Under the pieces are notes generated by a model. That model was not told the DNA's origin and made no database searches. It saw only the letters and a list, made by a program, of their open reading frames with translations. Below, in pieces: positions 22,178-29,727 of a stretch of DNA of 36,697 bases. Within the stretch, counting starts at the first letter, position 1, and each line of letters begins with the position of its first letter. The translations under genes and the position numbers were made by a program. Location: assembly GCA_023150455.1 (NCBI GenBank), contig JAKLKW010000026.1, forward strand, positions 5,285 to 41,981. Reading direction: 5' to 3'. Origin of the DNA: Alphaproteobacteria bacterium (lineage in GTDB: Bacteria; Pseudomonadota; Alphaproteobacteria; JAEULC01).

Positions 22178-22291
22178 TCGGCCGTCTGGCGCATCGCCCC
22201 GCCGCTTACCGTCACCAAGGACGCGATCGACCGCGGCCTCGCCATCATGGACGGGGCGATCACCTCGGTGCCGGCGGAGGGACGTGCGTGA
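22178..22291 (+). pseudogene. C-terminal remnant of a class III (omega) aminotransferase
   Basis: Just behind the M20 gene one frame reads RIAPPLTVTKDAIDRGLAIMDGAI and ends at a TGA (22289-22291). This is the characteristic last helix of fold-type I class III aminotransferases (the LRIAPPLtit-...-eid.gl.il motif). No start codon, PLP lysine or body of the enzyme is present, so about 93% of a normal gene has gone. A deletion joining it to the M20 gene, whose relatives are sometimes next to such aminotransferases, would explain it. Confidence 0.7.
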
Positions 22292-22310
22292 GGTGCGTTG
22301 TCGGCGTTCC

Positions 22311-22422
22311 TCATCCTTCGAGACACTCGCTTCGCTCGTTCCTCAGGATGACGCGATCTGTTGGTACTCAACAGAAGAGACGCGTCATCCTGAGGAGGCC
22401 GAAGGCCGTCTCGAAGGATGAT
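22311..22422. repeat. Inverted pair of the dispersed alphaproteobacterial CATCCTTCGAG...CCTCAGGATGA repeat
   Basis: Copy A (22311-22355) begins CATCCTTCGAGACACTCGC and ends CCTCAGGATGACGCG; copy B (22381-22422) is its reverse-oriented counterpart, starting CGCGTCATCCTGAGGAGG and ending CTCGAAGGATGAT. The outer and inner parts match closely and the middles differ. Single copies of this repeat are scattered in many alphaproteobacterial genomes. As an inverted pair it can fold into a long hairpin between the convergent ends of the M20/relic DNA and nrdJ, and could end transcription from both sides. The rest of 22131-22446 is the aminotransferase relic and non-coding DNA. Confidence 0.75.
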
Positions 22423-22446
22423 CGACGCGGACCGACCGCATCCGCC

Positions 22447-24828
22447 TCAGCTGCACTTCGAATAGCCGCAGTCCTGGCAGACGTCGCAGTTTTCCTGGCG
22501 GATCAGCGCGGCGCTGCCGCATTTCGGGCATTGGCGCACCGCGAAGCCGGGCTCGGCGACGAGGCGCGACGGCGCGGCGCCGAGCCCGCCGTCGCCCGGC
22601 ACGGTCGGCGGCACGTCGCCGGCGACGACGCGCAGCTCGGGCAATTGGCCCTCGCGGCGCTCGCGCGGCGGTGGCAGAAAGCCGATTGCGATCATGTGGC
22701 GCTCGATCACCTCGCCGATGGCGGCGAGCAGCGACGGCACGTAGCGGCCTTCCATCCACTGGCCGCCACGCGGATCGAACACGGCCTTCAACTCCTCGAC
22801 CACGAAGCTGACGTCGCCGCCGCGGCGGAAAACGGCCGAGATCATGCGCGTCAGCGCCACGGTCCAGGCGTAGTGCTCCATGTTCTTGGAGTTGATGAAC
22901 ACCTCGAACGGCCGGCGGCGGCCGTCCTGGATGATGTCGTTGATCGTGATGTAGAGCGCGTGGTCGCTGTCGGCCCAGCGGATCTTGTAGGTCTGGCCTG
23001 GCAGCGCCTCGGGCCGGTCGAGCGGGCGCGTCATGTAGACCACGCCGCCGGCCTCGAACACGTCGGCCGGCTTCGCCTGGGGCGCGGGCGTGGCCAGCGG
23101 CAGCTCGGGCTGCGCGCTCTCGGCCTTCTTCTTCGGCGTCACCTGCAGCACCGCGCCGGTCACCACGTTCGGCCGGTAGGTCGTGCAGCCCTTGCAGCCG
23201 AGCGCGTAGGCCTGGCGATAGACGTCCTTGAAGGCCTCGAACGACAAGGCGGCCGGGCAGTTGATGGTCTTGGAGATCGAGCTGTCGATGTAGCGCTGCG
23301 CCACGGCCTGCATGGTCAGGTGGTCGCCAGGCGAGAGCGACTGCGCGTCGACGAAAGCGTCGGGCAGCGGCGCGTTGTCGCCGTGCAGGCGGCGGAACAG
23401 GCGATAGGCGTAGTCGCTGACTTCCTCCTCGCGCCTGGTGCCGTCGGGCATCAGGATGCTGCGCGCATAGGTGAAGCTGAACACCGGCTCGATGCCCGAG
23501 GACACGTTGCCGGCGAACAGCGAGATCGTGCCGGTCGGCGCGATCGAGGTCACCAGCGCGTTGCGGATGCCGTGGTGCAGGATGCCGTCGCGCAGGTCCG
23601 GCTCGAGCTCCTTGATCGTCTCGCCCGCCAGGTACTTGTCGCGATCGAACAGCGGGAAGGCGCCCTTCTCCGCCGCGAGGTCGATCGACGCCCGGTAGGC
23701 ATGCCGGCGCAGCGCCGCGAGCCAGGTCTCGGTCAGCTTGACCGCCTGCTCGCTGCCGTAGCGCGCGCCGCACATGATGAGCGCGTCGGCGAGACCGGTG
23801 ACGCCGAGGCCGATGCGCCGCTTCGCCTGCGCCTCGTGCTTCTGGTCGGGCAAGGGGAAGCGCGACACGTCGATCGTGTTGTCCATCATCCTGACGGCGA
23901 CCGGCACCAGCCGGGCGAAGCGGTCGAGGTCGAGCCGCGCCTTGCGCGTGAAGGGATCGAGGACGAGCTGCGCGAGATTCACGGAGCCGAGCAGGCACGC
24001 GCCGTAGGGCGGTAGCGGCTGCTCGCCACAGGGATTGGTCGCATTTATCTGCTCAACGTACCAAAGATTGTTGCGCCGATTGATGCGGTCGATGAAGATC
24101 ACGCCCGGCTCGGCATAGGCGTAGGTGGCGCGCATGATGCGGTCCCACAGCTCGCGCGCGCGCACGACCTTGAAGGTCGTGCCGTTGAACTTGAGCTCCC
24201 ACGGCGCGTCGCTCTGCACCGCGTCCATGAACGCGTCGCTGACCAGGACCGACAGGTTGAACATGCGCAGGCGCCCGGGCTCGCGCTTGGCGTCGATGAA
24301 GGCCTCGATGTCGGCATGGTCGCAGCGGAGCGTCGCCATCATGGCGCCGCGGCGGTAGCCCGCGCTCATGATCGTGCGGCACATCGCGTCCCACACGTCC
24401 ATGAAGCTCAAGGGGCCCGAGGCGTCGGCACCGACGCTTCTGACCGGCGCGCCCTTGGGCCGGAGGGTCGAGAAGTCGTAGCCGATGCCGCCGCCCTGCT
24501 GCATGGTCAGCGCCGCTTCGCGCAGGTGCTGGAAGATCCCGCCCATGTCGTCGGGGATCGTGCCCATGACGAAGCAGTTGAAGAGCGTGACCTCGCGCCC
24601 GCTGCCGGCGCCGGCCAGGATGCGGCCGGCCGGCAGGAAGGCGAACCCGTCGAGCGCCTGGGCGAAGCGCGGCTCCCAGGCGGCGGGATCGCGCTCGGGC
24701 GCGGCCAGCGCCCGGGCGATGCGGCGCCAGGTGTCCTCGACGGTCTTATCCACAGGCTGACCGCCCGGCCCCTTGAGCCGGTACTTCATTTCCCAGATCT
24801 GCTGCGAGATCGCGTCGAGCGTCGCCAT
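22447..24828 (-). CDS. nrdJ: Adenosylcobalamin-dependent (class II) ribonucleoside-diphosphate reductase
   Basis: Reduces ribonucleotides to deoxyribonucleotides using a radical from vitamin B12 coenzyme, so no oxygen is needed. The 793 residues hold a barrel with Cys85 in LFNCFVMG, Asn265-Pro-Cys267-Gly-Glu269 in NATNPCGEQ and Cys278 in GACLLGS; the spacing of the last two equals that of the Thermotoga maritima enzyme (thiyl Cys322, reductive Cys333). Then come PTGTISLFAGNVSSGIEPVF, a TSCPD domain (about 590-720) and a C-terminal zinc ribbon, CPKCG...CDVCQDCGYSKC, that re-reduces the active site. A B12 supply is implied. It is transcribed alone, apparently from the promoter at 24922-24950. 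No cobalamin riboswitch is visible. Confidence 0.97.
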   Translation of the reverse strand: MATLDAISQQIWEMKYRLKGPGGQPVDKTVEDTWRRIARALAAPERDPAAWEPRFAQALDGFAFLPAGRILAGAGSGREVTLFNCFVMGTIPDDMGGIFQHLREAALTMQQGGGIGYDFSTLRPKGAPVRSVGADASGPLSFMDVWDAMCRTIMSAGYRRGAMMATLRCDHADIEAFIDAKREPGRLRMFNLSVLVSDAFMDAVQSDAPWELKFNGTTFKVVRARELWDRIMRATYAYAEPGVIFIDRINRRNNLWYVEQINATNPCGEQPLPPYGACLLGSVNLAQLVLDPFTRKARLDLDRFARLVPVAVRMMDNTIDVSRFPLPDQKHEAQAKRRIGLGVTGLADALIMCGARYGSEQAVKLTETWLAALRRHAYRASIDLAAEKGAFPLFDRDKYLAGETIKELEPDLRDGILHHGIRNALVTSIAPTGTISLFAGNVSSGIEPVFSFTYARSILMPDGTRREEEVSDYAYRLFRRLHGDNAPLPDAFVDAQSLSPGDHLTMQAVAQRYIDSSISKTINCPAALSFEAFKDVYRQAYALGCKGCTTYRPNVVTGAVLQVTPKKKAESAQPELPLATPAPQAKPADVFEAGGVVYMTRPLDRPEALPGQTYKIRWADSDHALYITINDIIQDGRRRPFEVFINSKNMEHYAWTVALTRMISAVFRRGGDVSFVVEELKAVFDPRGGQWMEGRYVPSLLAAIGEVIERHMIAIGFLPPPRERREGQLPELRVVAGDVPPTVPGDGGLGAAPSRLVAEPGFAVRQCPKCGSAALIRQENCDVCQDCGYSKCS

Positions 24829-24899
24829 GGCCCGCTGCTTTCACCTTCCGCGCAAGCCTGCATCACCTAATGCGCCGCGCAGGAAAGGAAGTTTCAGGG

Positions 24900-24914
24900 C
24901 AAGGCACAGCCTTG
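24900..24914. promoter_or_regulatory. Palindrome at the nrdJ transcription start
   Basis: CAAGGC and GCCTTG (6-bp perfect arms) around ACA, lying at about +1 to +15 of the predicted nrdJ transcript. It could be an operator or a short RNA hairpin at the 5' end. It does not match the NrdR box as I know it. Confidence 0.4.
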
Positions 24915-24921
24915 CCGCCGG

Positions 24922-24950
24922 AGTCTAGTGGCCGCCGGGGGCTGGGTCAA
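24922..24950 (-). promoter_or_regulatory. Predicted sigma-70 type promoter of nrdJ
   Basis: On the minus strand TTGACC (24950-24945), a 17-base spacer and TAGACT (24927-24922). The start would be near 24915, giving a leader of about 87 bases before the ATG at 24828, with GGAAGGTGA as ribosome site near 24840. Both hexamers are good for a G+C-rich genome. Confidence 0.55.
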
Positions 24951-25024
24951 GGAATCGTTCCTGTTCTGTTTCGCCCGCCGTGTCGACAAACCCTGCTCGC
25001 CAACAAGGTTGTCCACAGCGGTTC

Positions 25025-25768
25025 CTAGATGGACTGTGGCACTCCCGACGCGACAAAGCCGGCTTCCGCCGCCAGGCGGTCGCTCGCGGTTTCGATGCGG
25101 CTCTCGAGCTCGCCGAGGAACTGCCGGCGCGGCAGGCCGGGCGGGATCGGTGGCAGGAACTCCACCACGATCGTGCCCGGCTTCTTTAAGAAGGCGCGGC
25201 GGCCCCAGAACACGCCGGAATTCAGCGCCACCGGCACGACCGGCAGGCCGAGCCTGTCGTAGAGCGCGGCCACGCCCGGGAAGTAGGCGCGCCTGGTGCC
25301 GGGCGCCGTGCGCGTGCCCTGGGGAAAGATCACGATCTGCCGACCTTGGGCAGCGCGGCCCTCGGCCGCGGCCAGCATCCGGCGCAGCGCCGCCGAGCCG
25401 GCGGCGCGATCCACCGCGATCATGCCGCAGCGCCGCGCGAGCCAGCCCCAGACGGGCAGCTGCAGCAGCTCGCGCTTCAGCACGACGGCCGGATGGTCGA
25501 GCAGCACGTTGATCGCGATCGTGTCCCAGGCCGACTGGTGCTTGGCGGCGACGATGGCGGCACCTTCGGGCACGTGCTCGCGGCCGCGCACCACGAACCG
25601 CAAGCCCACCAGCACCTTCAGCACCCACAGCACGCTACGCGCCCACCAGGCCACGGCCGAGGACAGCACGCGCCAGGGAAACGGCAGCAGCAGCAGGTAC
25701 AGGCACGTGAGCAGTGCGGTCCAGCCGAGGAAGAAGGCGTTGAACAGCAGCGCCCGCAGCGTGGTCAC
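25025..25768 (-). CDS. plsC: 1-acyl-sn-glycerol-3-phosphate acyltransferase-like protein
   Basis: Predicted to add the second acyl chain to lysophosphatidic acid at the inner membrane. The 247-residue protein has two N-terminal hydrophobic helices (about 4-30 and 36-60), the HX4D motif in AAKHQSAWD (His77, Asp82), a middle block PVWGWLARRCGMIAVDR, FPQGTRTAPG (148-157) and PVVPVALNSG. The start is GTG at 25768, sharing GTGA with the stop of the YdcF-like gene, so translation is coupled. In alphaproteobacteria plsC often ends an ftsE-ftsX-YdcF cluster, as here. Another acyl acceptor cannot be excluded. Confidence 0.9.
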   Translation of the reverse strand: MTTLRALLFNAFFLGWTALLTCLYLLLLPFPWRVLSSAVAWWARSVLWVLKVLVGLRFVVRGREHVPEGAAIVAAKHQSAWDTIAINVLLDHPAVVLKRELLQLPVWGWLARRCGMIAVDRAAGSAALRRMLAAAEGRAAQGRQIVIFPQGTRTAPGTRRAYFPGVAALYDRLGLPVVPVALNSGVFWGRRAFLKKPGTIVVEFLPPIPPGLPRRQFLGELESRIETASDRLAAEAGFVASGVPQSI

Positions 25769-26421
25769 GGCTCGAGTCCCTCGCCCGCGCCGCCGCGGCC
25801 GAGAACGCCATGGCCGGGCAGGCCGAGCGCGATGCGCAGCCGCGCCGCCAGGTATTTCGTGTACTCTGCCACCACCAGCCAGACGGAGTTGGAGCGCGTC
25901 CACCAGTCGCCGGGCTGGAACATGTCGGGAAAAACCGGGTGCGGGATGACGGCGACGCCGGGCATGGCGTGCTGGAACTCCAAGAGGCTGCGGCGCATAT
26001 GGTAGCTCGCCGTGACCAGGCGCAGCGAGCGGTATCCCTGCTCCGTCATCCAGCGCGCCGTCTCGGTGGCGTTTCCGGCGGTGTTGTCGGCGCTGTAGCC
26101 GAGCACGATGCAGCATTCCACCTCGGCCGGCGACTGGCGCGCGACGCGCAGCAGCTCCGTCACGTCGACGCCGCGATGCACGCCCGAGACGAACAGCTTG
26201 CGCGCCTGGCCCTGCATCAGCAGCGACAGCCCGACGCCGAGCCGCCGGCTGCCGCCGGTCAGCACGACGATAGCGTCCGTGCGGCTGGACGGGTCCTCGA
26301 CCCGGTCGGGCACCGTGGCGGCGAACCACACCAGCCCGGCCGACCAGACCGCCGCGGCCGCGATCAGCGAGGCGACGCTCAGGCCCCCGATCTTCAGCGC
26401 GCGGCGCAGGAGGCCAATCAT
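25765..26421 (-). CDS. YdcF-like (DUF218) envelope protein
   Basis: A 218-residue protein with one N-terminal membrane helix (about 9-35) and a DUF218 domain: DAIVVLTGGSRRLGVGLSLL, GQARKLFVSGVHRGVDV, ADNTAGNATETARWM and LVTASYHMRRSLLEFQ. E. coli relatives (YdcF, SanA, ElyC) act in the envelope, ElyC at the undecaprenyl-phosphate step, but the exact reaction is not known. The ATG at 26421 overlaps the HAD gene's stop (ATGA), and the end overlaps plsC (GTGA), so it sits in a fully coupled string. Confidence 0.85.
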   Translation of the reverse strand: MIGLLRRALKIGGLSVASLIAAAAVWSAGLVWFAATVPDRVEDPSSRTDAIVVLTGGSRRLGVGLSLLMQGQARKLFVSGVHRGVDVTELLRVARQSPAEVECCIVLGYSADNTAGNATETARWMTEQGYRSLRLVTASYHMRRSLLEFQHAMPGVAVIPHPVFPDMFQPGDWWTRSNSVWLVVAEYTKYLAARLRIALGLPGHGVLGRGGAGEGLEP

Positions 26422-26972
26422 GGCCTCTTGCCGGCGCCGAGCAGCGCCTCCACCGCGGCGCCCAGGTCGGGATGGATCGCGACCGGCGCCAGCTCCGGCG
26501 GCAGGTTCGCCGCCGTGATCGCGCCCTTGCCGGTCAGCACCAGCACGCGCGCGCAGCCGGTCTGCTTGGCCGCCTGCAGGTCGCGCAGGTCGTCGCCGAT
26601 CATGGGCGTCGCCGCCGGCTCGGCGGCGAAGCGCGCCAGCGCCTCGAGCAGCATGCCCGGCGCGGGCTTGCGCCGCCCGCTCGTCGACCCCGGCGCGTCG
26701 GTGCACACGAACTCGGCGTCGAGATGCGCGCCCTCGCGCGCGAGCTCGGCGCGGAGCTTCGCCTGGATGCGGTCGAGCATGGCTTGGTCGATGATGCCGC
26801 GGCCGACAACGGACTGGTTCGTGACGAGCGCCACGCGCCAGCCTGCGCGGTTGAGCCGGGCCACGGCCCTGGCCGCGCCCTGGATCATCGCCAGCTCGTC
26901 GGGATGGCGCACGGATTGCGGCCGGTCGACGTTGAGTACGCCGTCGCGGTCGAGCATCGCGAGCCTCGTCAT
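26418..26972 (-). CDS. HAD-IIIA family hydrolase (GmhB/HisB-N-like phosphatase) without zinc loop
   Basis: A 184-residue cytoplasmic phosphatase: DRDGVLN (Asp8 nucleophile, Asp10 acid), VALVTNQSVVGRG, RRKPAPGMLLEAL (Lys102) and MIGDDLRDLQAA (Asp127, Asp128). The fold and motifs fit D-glycero-D-manno-heptose-1,7-bisphosphate 7-phosphatase (GmhB). True GmhB has a Cys/His zinc loop before RKPxPG; here that stretch is CTDAPGSTSGRRKP with one Cys, so the zinc site is absent. It lies between ftsX and the YdcF-like gene, where most relatives have none. Function in heptose synthesis is possible but unproven; no other heptose gene is visible. Confidence 0.85.
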   Translation of the reverse strand: MTRLAMLDRDGVLNVDRPQSVRHPDELAMIQGAARAVARLNRAGWRVALVTNQSVVGRGIIDQAMLDRIQAKLRAELAREGAHLDAEFVCTDAPGSTSGRRKPAPGMLLEALARFAAEPAATPMIGDDLRDLQAAKQTGCARVLVLTGKGAITAANLPPELAPVAIHPDLGAAVEALLGAGKRP

Positions 26973-26989
26973 GCCGGGCGCGGCGCCGC

Positions 26990-27898
26990 TCACACCATGC
27001 GCGCCAGCGCGCGCCGCACCGTGCGCTTGGCCGTGGCGCCGGCGATGCCCATCATGCCGGCGAATACCAGCACACCCGGCGTCGCGCCGAGCAGCACCCA
27101 CTGCCACGGCTGGAGGTCGAGGCGCGGCATCAGCGTCGGGTCGAGGCTGAGCGCCGCGTGGTAGAGGAAGGCCTCGGTCAGGCCGAGCAGCACCAGCGAG
27201 ATCAGGCCGCCGGCGAAGGCAAGGCGCGCGGTGTGGTTCTGGAACTGGCGCGCGATGTAGTCGTCGTGCGCGCCGATCAGGTGCAGCACCTCGATCGTGT
27301 CGCGGTGGATGGCGAGGCCCGAGCGGACGGCGAAGACGACCACGGCGGCGCCAGCGAGCGCGATCAGCGCCACCGCGAAGCCGGACAGGGCCATGATGCG
27401 CATGGCCAGACGCGCGATCTCGGCGCGCCACGTGCCGTGGTCGTCGACCACGGCGCCGGGCGCGACGCGGTCCATGCGCTGACGCAGCTCGGCCGTGTCC
27501 GGCCGCCGGGGGCCGGAGACGCGCACGATCAACAGCCGCGGCAGCGGCAGCTCGCCGACGCCGGTGCCGGCGCCGAGCCAGGGCTCGAGCCGGCGCGCGA
27601 CCTGCGCCGGATCGAGGGCCTGCACCGCGCCGACCCCGGGCAGGTCGGCGAGCGCCTGGCGCGCCTGGGCGATGCGCGGGTCCTCGCTGTTCGCCGCGGC
27701 GCCGTCGCCGAGCGGGGGCAGCAGCACGGTGATCGCGCTCGACACGCCTTCGCTCCAGCGCCAGGCGAGCACGCCGAGCGCGAGGCCGGCGGCGAGCGCG
27801 ACGGCGGCGAGATAGGACATGAGCGCCACGATCCACGGCACCAGGCGCGCGGCGCCGTCGCGGTCGAGCGGCAGGTCGTAGCGGCGGCGCAGCAGCAT
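26990..27898 (-). CDS. ftsX: Cell division protein FtsX
   Basis: Membrane half of the FtsEX complex, which couples ATP use by FtsE to activation of peptidoglycan hydrolases at the septum. The 302-residue protein has four membrane helices: one near 20-45, then a periplasmic domain (about 50-160, where the EnvC-type partner would bind), then three near 165-190, 217-240 and 270-292, in FtsX order. VEVLHLIGAHDDYIARQF is the cytoplasmic coupling loop common to FtsX. It starts 10 bases after ftsE. The EnvC-like factor at 12463-14088 is a plausible partner. Confidence 0.92.
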   Translation of the reverse strand: MLLRRRYDLPLDRDGAARLVPWIVALMSYLAAVALAAGLALGVLAWRWSEGVSSAITVLLPPLGDGAAANSEDPRIAQARQALADLPGVGAVQALDPAQVARRLEPWLGAGTGVGELPLPRLLIVRVSGPRRPDTAELRQRMDRVAPGAVVDDHGTWRAEIARLAMRIMALSGFAVALIALAGAAVVVFAVRSGLAIHRDTIEVLHLIGAHDDYIARQFQNHTARLAFAGGLISLVLLGLTEAFLYHAALSLDPTLMPRLDLQPWQWVLLGATPGVLVFAGMMGIAGATAKRTVRRALARMV

Positions 27899-27908
27899 TC
27901 CGGGCCGG

Positions 27909-28601
27909 TCAGGCGCTGCCCGCGGCCGGCAGGATCGAAAGCTTCCCGGCCTCGAGATGCAGCTGCGGATAGTTGTAGCGCTCGACCAGGGCGGCGTTGT
28001 GCGTGGCGACGACGACGGTGGCGCCGTAGTGATGCGCGTTCTGGAAAAGGCGCATCATGCGCTGGGCATTGTGGTCGTCGACGTTGCCCGTCGGCTCGTC
28101 GGCCACCAGCAGGTCGGGCCGCGCCACCACGGCGCGCGCGATCGCCAGGCGTTGCTGCTCGCCGCCCGACAGCGTCGCCGGGCGCGCGTCGAGCGCATCG
28201 GCGAGCCCGACCCAAGCGAGCAGCTCGCCGACATGCTGGCGGATCTGCGCCTCGCCGACCGAGGCGACGCGCAAGGGGAGCGCCACGTTGTCGAAGGCGG
28301 AGAGATGCGGCAGCAGGCGGAAATCCTGGAACACCACGCCGATGCGCCGGCGCACCACGGGAGCCTCCAACCGGGACAGCGAAGCCGTGTCGCGACCGAA
28401 AAGCCTGATCGCGCCGCGCGTCTGCCGCTGCGCCAGATAGAGGAGCTTCAGCAGCGACGTCTTGCCCGCGCCGCTCGGGCCGGTGAGGAAATGGAACGTG
28501 CCGGGTTCGAGATCGAAGGACACGTCGTGCAGCACCTCCGGCCCGTCGCCGTAGCTGAACCCGACCTGCTCGAATCGCACGAATGCGCCGCCGCCCGACA
28601 T
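27909..28601 (-). CDS. ftsE: Cell division ATP-binding protein FtsE
   Basis: ATPase half of FtsEX. From ATG 28601, preceded by AAAGGACGGA, the protein has 230 residues: Walker A in [10 protein letters not shown] (41-48, Lys47), Q-loop FQDFRLLP, signature LSGGEQQ (144-150), Walker B LLVADEP (Asp168, Glu169) and the switch His201 in THN. FtsE of this length is standard. Together with ftsX and the divergent zinc-ribbon gene it forms a conserved alphaproteobacterial layout. The C-tail after about 205 is short, typical of FtsE. Confidence 0.95.
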   Translation of the reverse strand: MSGGGAFVRFEQVGFSYGDGPEVLHDVSFDLEPGTFHFLTGPSGAGKTSLLKLLYLAQRQTRGAIRLFGRDTASLSRLEAPVVRRRIGVVFQDFRLLPHLSAFDNVALPLRVASVGEAQIRQHVGELLAWVGLADALDARPATLSGGEQQRLAIARAVVARPDLLVADEPTGNVDDHNAQRMMRLFQNAHHYGATVVVATHNAALVERYNYPQLHLEAGKLSILPAAGSA

Positions 28602-28725
28602 TCCGTCCTTTCCGTGAAGGCCGGCACCATTGCACAACACGACGGCGCGCGTCCACAACGCGCGGCCCTCGTGCGTTGCCGGTTTCCGCCGCCGCGCCAG
28701 CATGTTGCTTGCTGCCGGGCGTTGC

Positions 28726-28754
28726 TTGCCTTGCCGGCGACCGCCACCTATAAC
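28726..28754 (+). promoter_or_regulatory. Candidate promoter of the zinc-ribbon gene
   Basis: TTGCCT (28726-28731), a 17-base spacer and TATAAC (28749-28754), with the start near 28761 and a leader of about 23 bases. It lies in the 182-base gap between divergent ftsE and the zinc-ribbon gene. I see no equally good pair toward ftsE. Confidence 0.5.
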
Positions 28755-28783
28755 GCTGCGAGCGCCAATCAGGCTCGCGCAGA

Positions 28784-29536
28784 ATGATCGTTTCCTGTCC
28801 GAACTGCGCCACCCGATTCGAAGTGCCCGAGTCGGCGTTGGGTTCGGCTGGCCGCAAGGTTCGGTGCGGCCAATGCGCCCATCTTTGGCTGCAGCGTCCC
28901 GACGGCAGCACCGAAGAGCTGGAACCGCCGCCGACGAGCCAGCCCGAGCCGGAGGAGCCGCCGGTACGCGACTGGGAAGCGCCATCGCTGGCCGAGCCGG
29001 CAGAGGATGTCCATGCCGAACCCGCGGAAGCCCCGCCGCGGCGCCGGCGTTTCGGCCGCGGCGAGGACAATCTCGGCGCGGCCGCGCCGCGCCGATCGCG
29101 CCGCGGGGTGGTGGCCGCGGTGCTGGCGCTGTTGGTCCTCGCCGGCATCGGTGCCGGCGTGCTGCTGCTGCGCGGCGACGACGACGCCGCCGGCTCGCTC
29201 ATGGCTCGCGTGGCCGCGATGCTGGGCGCGGCGCGCGAGCAGCCGGGCCAGGGACTCAATTTCGAGAATGTCGCGACCGCGCGGCGTAGCGACGCCGGCG
29301 TGTCGATCCTGGTCGTGACCGGCGAGGTGGTGAATACGACCACGGAGCCGCGCGCGGTGCCGCCGCTGCGCGGCTCGTTGCTGGGGGCCGACAACAAGGA
29401 GCTGCAGAACTGGACGTTTAGCGCTTCCGTCGAGCGGCTGGAACCCGGGCAGCGCGCGAAGTTCGAGACCACGCTCCGGCAGCCGACCAGCGAAGCCACC
29501 GACATCAAGGTCACATTCTCGGTGCCCGGCGGATGA
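28784..29536 (+). CDS. MJ0042-type zinc-ribbon, DUF3426 membrane protein
   Basis: A 250-residue protein with an N-terminal zinc ribbon (CPNC at 5-8, CGQC at 28-31), a long acidic/proline-rich linker, a basic patch, one membrane helix (about 108-129) and a periplasmic DUF3426 domain (about 150-250, e.g. ILVVTGEVVNTTTEPRAVPPLRGSL and FSASVERLEPGQRAKFETTL). It probably senses or binds something in the envelope with a cytoplasmic zinc domain; its role is not known. It is divergent from ftsE and precedes cpdR, the common alphaproteobacterial layout. Confidence 0.9.
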   Translation: MIVSCPNCATRFEVPESALGSAGRKVRCGQCAHLWLQRPDGSTEELEPPPTSQPEPEEPPVRDWEAPSLAEPAEDVHAEPAEAPPRRRRFGRGEDNLGAAAPRRSRRGVVAAVLALLVLAGIGAGVLLLRGDDDAAGSLMARVAAMLGAAREQPGQGLNFENVATARRSDAGVSILVVTGEVVNTTTEPRAVPPLRGSLLGADNKELQNWTFSASVERLEPGQRAKFETTLRQPTSEATDIKVTFSVPGG

Positions 29537-29565
29537 GGTCAAGTTCCTCTCGTTAAATTCGCGCA

Positions 29566-29590
29566 ATGGTTATTTGCATGAATTAACCAT
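29566..29590. promoter_or_regulatory. CtrA-like half-sites upstream of cpdR
   Basis: ATGGTTA (29566-29572) and TAACCAT (29584-29590) form an inverted repeat; the right arm with its 5' neighbour is TTAACCAT, the CtrA half-site known from Caulobacter. Another GTTAA stands at 29552-29556. The A+T-rich block 29550-29620 is the most likely promoter of cpdR; TATTCT (29610-29615) may be its -10. Confidence 0.45.
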
Positions 29591-29727
29591 TTTGAAAGGA
29601 ATTTTGGGCTATTCTGCACATAGCTGGAGGCTGGCACAGGTAGGACACCAGGCTCGGCAGCGGATCGATTCGGCGCGTGGGGGAGCCGCGGGCGATCCGG
29701 TTGTACGAAGCCCGTCTCGAGGAAAAC

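Noticed and set aside
22309..22425. CRISPR-like short repeats
   Set aside because: Two inverted copies of one dispersed repeat with no spacers and no cas genes.
25011..25020. DnaA box (TTGTCCACA) as sign of an origin
   Set aside because: Single degenerate copy with no cluster, no A+T-rich region and no origin genes.
24829..25024. Cobalamin riboswitch before nrdJ
   Set aside because: No B12 box or the expected long structured leader; only an 87-base leader with a short palindrome.
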